This document shows, piece by piece, positions 56,901 to 64,000 of a DNA stretch of 64,000 nucleotides; the first letter of the stretch is position 1; every line of letters begins with the position of its first letter. The position numbers were made by a program, and so were the translations under genes. Origin of the DNA: Cyanophora paradoxa (lineage: Eukaryota > Glaucocystophyceae > Cyanophorales > Cyanophoraceae); assembly GCA_004431415.1 (NCBI GenBank), contig QPMI01000164.1, positions 1 to 64,000 of the forward strand. Reading direction: 5' to 3'. The notes beneath the pieces are model-generated. The model was not told the origin of the DNA. It searched no databases and saw only the letters and a list, made by a program, of their open reading frames with translations.

Positions 56901-59900
56901 CGACGCGGAGCGGGCCGTGCGTGCGGCGATGGCGCTGGCCGACTGGTTTGCGGCCAGCGGCTCGCCCTTCGCGGCCGGCATCGCGGGCGGCCCCACCTTC
57001 TGCGGAACGCTCGGCTCCTCGTGCCGAAAAGAACACGCACTTGTCAGCTGTAGCATCGTTGCTTCCGGCGATATCTCCCCGCGCGCTGCTGATCATGAAT
57101 GGTTTCCTGTGTGCGCAGATTGGCGACTCGGTCATTCTCGCAGCTCGCCTGATGGGCGCGGCCCGAGCGAACATCGGCTTCGGCAGCGGCAACGCCCCGG
57201 TGCAGTGGCCCCCGCCATCCCTTCATAGGAAAGGGTCTATCTGTGAAACAGCGTCGCGCTCCCGGCGGCGGCGCAGCTGCTCTGTGAGGTGCTGTGCGAC
57301 TCGTTCGTTGCGGCGAGCATCTCCGCAAGCCGCCGCCCGCTCGTGCGCACCCGCATATGCATTGGTTGCATCCCATCGGAGATCTAGAGTTCCTCGAAGG
57401 CTGATCACGCCGCGCGCTCAAGGGTTTCCGGCTCGACGGGCTGCCCCCGATCCGAGCCAAGGGCTTCAGCGAGCCGGTCTCCGTGTTCCGCCCGCAGGCG
57501 CGTTGGATTCGAAGCCTGCTTCATACATATTTAATTATAAATATAGTAATTAAACCAAAAGACTCGTTCGCCCGCGCTCATCGTGCGCGCCCGATTGAAG
57601 GCGGTGGAGGACGCCCCGAAAGACTTCGACGACTCTCAGAGGCGGCTGGCGCTGCGCCTGCCGAGGCCCACCGTGGCCTCATTTGCCAGCGACGGCGGCG
57701 GCGCCAGCGCCGGCGGCGCTGCCGGTGCCCGGCTATCGGGATCATCCCACTCGGAGCCGGCGTTCCGGCGCTCTCGCTTCCTGGGGCGTCACCCGGCTCC
57801 GATCTTTGGTCGGTGCGCAAGCTGTATGTATATCGTGTAGTTCACCGCGTCGCGCGGCTACGTATACGTGATGGCAGGCGCACGTGCACGTCCGCCATGC
57901 GCTCCATCAAAGTGACTTTCGTTTGCACAGCGACGCCGCGCTCGAGCGCTGCATCAACGAGGTCCGGGCCTGCTCGGCGGGCGGGCAGGGGGGCACCATT
58001 TGCATCGAGGGGGACGCGGGGTTCGGCAAGACCCGCCTTCTGCGCGAGGTGCGGCGTGTCTCGGCTGCGCCGGTCGCTCGCACACGCATGCCGATCGCGA
58101 CTTTGAGCGCTGCTCTCGCTGTAGGTCGCGGCATCGATCGAACCGGAGCGATTCGTCGTGCTGCGTGGCGCGACGGCAGCGACCGAGGTGCCACCCGCTC
58201 TCGAGAAGACGCATGCATATGAATGTGCACACGAACAGGAAACCAACGGATAGATATATATCGCGCGCAGGAAATCACGCCGCTCTACGTGTTTCGCGGG
58301 GTTCTGGTTTCTATCCTCGAGGCACAGGGCGCCGTTGCCCCGAGCGGCGGGCTCGCGAACTCGCGGGAGAGCTGGATTCCCCCCGCGGGGACCGCGCAGG
58401 CCAGCTGGGCGGCAGAGCTGGAACTTCCTACCCTTTGGAACGCCATCTTCGGGGGGGGCAGCGGCGGCATGAGATCGGGCAGGGGAGGTGCGCATGCGTT
58501 CCACCCGAACATCGCTCGAGCGGCATATGTCCGATGGTCGACGTCTGCGTCTGCAGGTCGCGATCGCGATCGCGGTGTGGACCGGAAGAGCTCGTACCAG
58601 AGCAGCTACCAGCCACTCAACGCACAGCTGCTCATCCGTGCGGCCAACACGCTGGCCCGGTCCGCCATCAAGCTCCCCGAAAATGTTAATGTCCGCGCTT
58701 CAAGGCTTCGGTCCCGTCACTCGCCGCCTCCGCCATGCCAGGCTTATCGTCTCGCTGGAGAACGCCAACCATGATCATGAACAGGGCGAACACCGCCGGC
58801 AGGTCGCCCTCATCATCGAGGTGGGAGCCAGCAAGGGCGGCCTTGATCATGAAGCTATTCTTTCTATCGGCTCGTTACTCGTATTTCACGGCAGGACGCG
58901 CACTGGATGGACAGCTCGTCGTGGAAGACCCTTCGCTCGCTGCGGGAGGCCTGCCCCCGACTCCTGGTGCCTGCCCCCTGCGGTCGCGCGTGTTTCTGCC
59001 TCTGTCTCGCCCCTGCCATTCAACTAGACCGTGATTACCACGCCTGCCCACACGGCTCCTTCGATTAGATCGTGATTACCACGCGACCCATCCCACAACC
59101 GCCCGTCGAGTTCCTGAAACTGCAGGGCCAGGTTCATTGATTTCCGCTAGCGCTGCCGGGCGTCCAGCCCACATGCATTGGCCCGCATCTGAAGTCCGGT
59201 CTGTTGCCCAGACGGGCGAAGCGCGATCGCGATCGCTTGCAGGTGGCCACCGGGCTCCCCAAGAGAGCGACCGCGAACCAGCTGCACCAAGCACACCGCT
59301 CTCTCGCCTGAGGGGACTCTACTCGCTCGGATATATGTACAACGCGTTCGGCAGCATGAGGAGGCCGCGGCGACCAGATCTAGAAGCCAACTCTGGAGAT
59401 TCCGAGTGCGCTTGCTATCGATCGCGATCGCTGCGCGCGCTCATTTTCGAGCGCCTGCTTGTGCCGTATTACCACGTGCACCAGGGATCCGGAGCCGGTT
59501 TCGGGGGTGGAGGTTGATGATCATGAACGGGACGGTCGGGTGCGCCCGGCTGCAGCTGGCCGCCGCATTACCAAAAGAGAATTGTTCTCGACAGGCCTCG
59601 CAGGCGTCGCACGACGTCGCGGGGGACGAGGGCGCCCAGCCACGGGCCGATGGCCCGTCTGCGCTGGCGGCGGTGAGCCCGAAGACCCGCCGGCCCGTTC
59701 ACATCCAACTGGGCCCCCTTGCCTGCGACGACGCGCGCATGCTCCTCCTGGTGCCCGAGCGCGCTTGAAATTGTGCAACACATCGAATGTGACAGCTGAT
59801 CATGCATATGGCGCGCCGTGAACCTAGAGCCTCTCCACCCGAATGAACATCTCCTGGCCCGCGGACTTCGTCGAGTCGGTGCTCGAGAAGGCGTCGGGGG

Positions 59901-62900
59901 TGCGGGATCGCCGGGGGCTGCATATGAAAGCGATCTTCGATGTCTGCGCGACTAATCAGAGGCGCCTCGAATGCAGGTTCCGCTGTTCCTCGTCGAGCTG
60001 TGCCGCCAGCAATTGGTGGGCTCTTCGTCGCTCGTATACTAAGCTTACTGCAGATTTAACATTCGGCCTCGCAAACTCAAAATTAATATTGGATGATGCT
60101 TATCAACTGCACGTACTTCAGGCAGCCACAGACACTGAGCTCGAGGCTTTGAACAAGAAATCGGCTATTCCGGAATCGGTGCGACCGAAACCGGATATCG
60201 CAAGGACCCACTTTTCGCTCACACGTGCACATGTACACGCGCACTCTGCAGCTTCAGCAGGTCGTGTTGCAGCACACCGACGGGCTTCCGCCTCAAGCAC
60301 AGGCGCATGCACACTTAAGCTTCTCGTGTAAGCTGTCGAAATTGCCGTTGTGTAACTTGCATCACGGACAGGCCGTGCTCAAGCTGGCATCGATCGCTGG
60401 CTCCGAGTTTACAGCGAGCATCTTGCACGCCATCGATCCTTCAGGTTTGCATTTTGCATCCCATATATGCATCGAGCCCCGGTCGCAATTCAGGTGCGCT
60501 AATGCGCTCGCACACGCAGGAATGAGCGTAAACGCGCTTCACTTCGCGATCCGCCTCCTGTGGCGGGACAACCTCATTGCGGTTTTCAGCGCCAAACCCG
60601 GAGCGCTTTTACAACGCGCGCTGAACGCAGTTGTCGCAGGTGGCGGGCAGCGCGAGCGGGCACCCGCCGCTGGTGGAAGAGCGCGACGCAGAGGCGGCCG
60701 CCGGCGAGCCGCCGGGCTGGCCGCCGGAAGACCTGCGCCTCGACTTCCACCACCAGCTCGTCAAGGTCCGCGTCGAATTCGAGAGTTCTCAATTGGATTC
60801 GCAGCTGCCGTCGAGCCCCTCGAGCTCGATATCGAATGCTTGCGCCCTCTTCGCAGGAAACCGTGTACTCTGCGACGGCGCACAGTCTTCGGAAGGAAGT
60901 CCACAGGCGCTACGCCGAGCACCTGGAGAAACTTGACGGGGCCACTGCGCACGCCAAGGCTGCTAGCGCCCTCGCGTGCGTGATCGAATTGCAGCAGGCG
61001 TACTGCTCAGCCGTCGTTGACAGTGCTCGTGGGAGGCTGACGCTGTCGACGTCGCGCTTTTACGCCGAATGCAGGCATCACTGGCGCTGCGCCGAGAATC
61101 TGCCGAAATCCCTCGGGCACCTCTCAAACGCGGTGCTTTGTAGATTATATACAATGCATGACATGATATGGCTGAAGGCAAGTGTTGCACAGGCGTGGCG
61201 GGCCGTGCGAACAAATGCTCTCAAAGAAGCTTCGGCGATGCTTGCGGGTGCGTATCGATATCAGCGTTGGCCATAGGCATGGTCCGAAGCGTGCCCAGCA
61301 CATGTCTGCGCCAACCCTGCGGCAGACGTCTGCGCCACGATTGACGACAGCGGCCTCGCGGGGCCCAACACGCGCCCGCTGCCGGCCGCCATGCGCATGG
61401 CGTGCTGGGGAGCGCCCGTGGGCCGCCGCACCTCCGTGCGCCGCTCCGGATCCGGATCCCAAATTAAATTAAAGTCGCTATTCACGGGGCAGCCGTTCGC
61501 TGCTGACGGGGCACGCCGCTCGCCCCGCCAGGTCTCTGCCGACGCCGACTGCGCACTCGACTCTGCGGGCTGGGCGCGGTGGCGCACGACGCGGGACCTC
61601 GCCTGCGGCGCCCTTGCCTCCATCGCCTACTACAACGGCAGAATGGACCTCAGCCACGAGCTCGCCGCGCGCTCTCTTTCGCGCCCTCTCTGCACTTCTT
61701 TCTGTCTCTTCTGAAGCCCTCGAGCTCTCAGGTGGCCGTGCTGGGGAGCCTCGGCGAGGCGGTGCCGGAGCGCAGGGCCTCCCTCTTCGGCGTGGCGCGG
61801 CTGCTCGCCCGCCTCGCGCGGCTCGGGGGGCGCGCCGCCGCCGACGCCGCCGCCGACGGCCGCGGCCTGCCGCCCTACGCCGCCGACCGCGACTGCCGCG
61901 AGGTCGCCCTCGACTGCCTCCTCCTTGTCATGTGGTGCCCACATGGCGAAGTCCGACCACATATAGCACGCACCACGTCTCTCAGAGCTTCTGCTGAAGG
62001 GCGGGAACGCAGGATCAACATGCGGAAGGGGAGGCAGGGCGGCCCGCAGCAGACGGAGGGCGGCGGGCAGCCGCAGGCGCGCGGCTTCGAGCTCGCGGCC
62101 TTCGCGATCGCCCGCTGCGTCGAGGTCTCCTGCGCGACGCCCAAGCACGTGCGCGCGAGAGCTCGCCGCCCGGCCCGGCGCTTTGCTTCGCACGGCCCCG
62201 ACCGCGCTTGCGCAGCTCCGGACCACGCAAGACGCGAGGATCTTGTCAACCTTCTCAACCTTCCTCGACAGTCCGCACCTCAAGCTGCTCCCGTCGATGC
62301 GATCGCGCGTCGCTGTTGACACTGGTCGCGATCGCCACGCGCGCCAGTTGTCGGCATGTCGAAGGCAGCCCGAGGGGTCCTTCAGCGTGCGCGGGAGCAC
62401 GCCGTCGCGGTCGGCGACGACACGGTACGCTGCTCTAGACACGGTCGATGTCGAACCGAGTCGCCGAGCTGGCGCAGAGCCGCGCCTTCGTGGCGTCGCA
62501 CACGGCGATGCAGGCGTGCCGCCACGGCCGCTTCCTCGAGGGCTGCGCCGAGTTCGAGGTCGTATTCTCGTGCGCGCGAGCTTGATTGCGATCACGGACG
62601 CCTCGCGATCGGACTTGCCGCAGCGCTCGCGTCTCGCAATCGCGATCGCTGACGCGTACGGCCTCGTCTGCAGGCTCGAGGGAGCGAACCCGCGCATCAA
62701 GCTGGACGCCGGCGTGATCTACGCCCTCACTTTCGTTCTACAGGCGCGCACTGCCCGGTCGTGTTTTGGCCGTCGACCTCGCAGCAAGCGCGATCCGACT
62801 TCGCTGCCGTCCGCATGCGCAGGGCCAGTACGCGGCGGCGCGGAAGACGTGTGCCGAGCTCGTCGGCATCTCCGAGCACCTCGGGATCGATGGCCGCGGT

Positions 62901-64000
62901 GCGGGGCAGATCCAGACGCGCTTGATTGTTACTTCGCTTGTCCGTTTCATTTGTTTCGAGATCGCTGACTCGGCTAGGCGCGCGCAGTGGTCCAAGTGGT
63001 GGCGCTGGTGGACGCCTCGACGGCGCTCCTCGAGGGGCGCGACGCCCACGCCGAGCACGTCCTTCGCTTCATCGAGCCGGTGAGCCCGATGCGCACCAAC
63101 TCGCAGTCGTGCACGTCACGGCGTGGCCTCGCGCCACTCGCGCGCGCGCGGCCGACGTCGACGCGAAGCGGATCCCTAACGTGAGCGATATGCGCGCGGC
63201 AGCTCGACGATTTCATACACCAGCAGGAATGGTGCGCCCTGACACGCTTTTGCAATCCCTCGCGCGAGCCTCTGTAAGATTGCTGACCCGCAATTCAGGT
63301 GGTACTACCGGTCTCTCGACATCTTCCGTGGCGTCTGCGCGTGGCGCGCCGGCGATGCAGCTGGAGCCGCCGCCAGCTTCGAGGGCGCCTTCGAGTGCTG
63401 GCGGGACGAGGCCAAGACCGTCACCTGGCCCGCCCTGCGTGCGCCCTGGCCCAGTATGCCATTCGCGCCGCCTTGCCACCCTGACACCTGAGGCCTACCT
63501 CTGGCCGCGACCAGTTTTGATATCGGTCCTCCTGGATTTCGCGCTCTGGTGGCAGTCCGACACGGCGGCAGCGCTCTCTGCCGCCCTCAGCACTGCCCGA
63601 CCGAGACCTCGAGCTCGCCTCGGGTCCGTGCTGTACCTGTCTCTCGGGTCGCTCGAGGGCCCCAACAAAATTAATCTCTCCACTTGTGCAGGGCCGTCGC
63701 GCGGCTGCGGGCGCTCGCGTGCGGCGGCTCGCCCCGGGCCTCCGTCTTTGATGGCGATCTCGAGGCGGAGCGGGCACACGCAGCCCGCGTCGTCGCACTC
63801 GACACGGTGCGGACCCGGACCCGGCCCATCACTTTCGTCCCGCCGCGAAGGCGCGTAGCTGACGCCGACGGGCCGCGCGCGATCAGGCCTCGAGCCTTTC
63901 CGCGGGCGCGCGGGCGCGACGGGCGTCGGCTGCGCGGCTCTCCGACGTGGACCAGGGCTCCTCCTCCGACGTCGACGCCTTCACCGTCCTCGTGCGTCCG
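53947..64000 (+). CDS. Soluble-adenylyl-cyclase-like protein, 3' end beyond window
   Basis: Multi-exon ADCY10-like gene predicted to make cAMP. Cyclase domain 1: AALFVD joined across an intron to VSGFSALAR (about 54,465-54,605, first metal Asp), NGYFSLLVSALHGR, VLFFAG joined to DAIVAFAPA (second metal Asp, about 55,048), GDLLVYFLRGTGQRAW, and DDIVLSEPALV. Cyclase domain 2: VYQIAKELDGDVNKVF, YTLAFQGASALLSFG, SHEDDAERAV, FCGTLGSSCRKEHAL joined to IGDSVILAARLM (about 57,118-57,155), then FSEPVSVFRPQA. NTPase: Walker A IEGDAGFGKTRLL (about 58,004) and Walker B ALIIE joined to DAHWMDSSSWKTL (58,806-58,930, intron 58,821-58,894). Further ADCY10-type blocks are ASGVPLFLVELCRQQL and VLKLASIAGSEFTASIL, then helical/TPR-like exons to the edge (HSLRKEVHRRYAEHLEKL, GQYAAARKTCAELVGISEHL, GAAASFEGAFECWRDEAK). 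The start at 53,947 is the first ATG of the open first exon. More than 25 introns. Confidence 0.88.
55442..56709 (+). repeat. Segment of the cyclase gene duplicated at 47,126-48,412
   Basis: Direct duplication about 8.3 kb apart. Differences seen: a few single-base changes (for example CATCACGC against CATCCCGC), two 6-bp insertions here and one in the other copy, and a ~24-bp insertion in the other copy near 48,325. Here the segment is contiguous with upstream and downstream cyclase exons, so this is the resident copy. Confidence 0.95.

Noticed and set aside
57483-58106. Forward frame overlapping the cyclase NTPase region as a separate gene
   Set aside because: It crosses introns of the cyclase gene; the spliced exons in another frame carry the Walker A motif.

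Overview
This is a window of a GC-rich nuclear genome from a single-celled eukaryote. The genes are broken by many short introns (about 60-110 bp). Their products are eukaryotic: an SLC25 mitochondrial carrier, a UBL-WLM-PUB protease, a hybrid histidine kinase with PAS domain and a soluble-adenylyl-cyclase-like protein. The very high GC, frequent GC-AG introns and two-component kinase beside animal-type cyclase architecture would fit a microalga such as a haptophyte or pelagophyte. I cannot assign a lineage from the sequence alone.

Layout. 1-12,749 is a tandem satellite of about 27 copies of a ~478-bp unit. 12,750-19,400 is gene-poor, with a GC-only minisatellite, a 342-bp direct repeat pair, a short-motif cluster and a poorly resolved possible gene. 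19,400-36,100 is a compact gene block of extreme GC: an ARM-repeat protein (+), a coiled-coil protein (-), an M1 aminopeptidase with C-terminal helical repeats (-), divergently paired with an SLC25 carrier carrying C-terminal EF-hands (+), a small ABM monooxygenase-like protein (-) and a UBL-WLM-PUB protease (+). Introns here mostly begin GTCCGCCCC or GCCCGCCCC and carry CTGA[G/C] close to the 3' AG.

36,400-41,700 holds a hybrid histidine kinase (-). 41,870-53,900 is repeat-rich: a triplicated block, three small TIR elements, a diverged dispersed repeat, a glutaredoxin-like gene, a coiled-coil gene and a 1.27-kb partial copy of cyclase exons. From 53,947 past the right edge runs a soluble-adenylyl-cyclase-like gene (two cyclase domains, NTPase, helical repeats).

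The genes do not form one pathway; proteolysis, calcium-linked mitochondrial transport and signalling are represented. The most unusual signals are (i) short palindromic insertions: all three multi-base indels I found in one part of the 1.27-kb duplication are exact 6-bp palindromes, (ii) the intron architecture, and (iii) the carrier/EF-hand domain order. Exon boundaries were read by eye from splice signals and protein-family continuity, so gene models are approximate.
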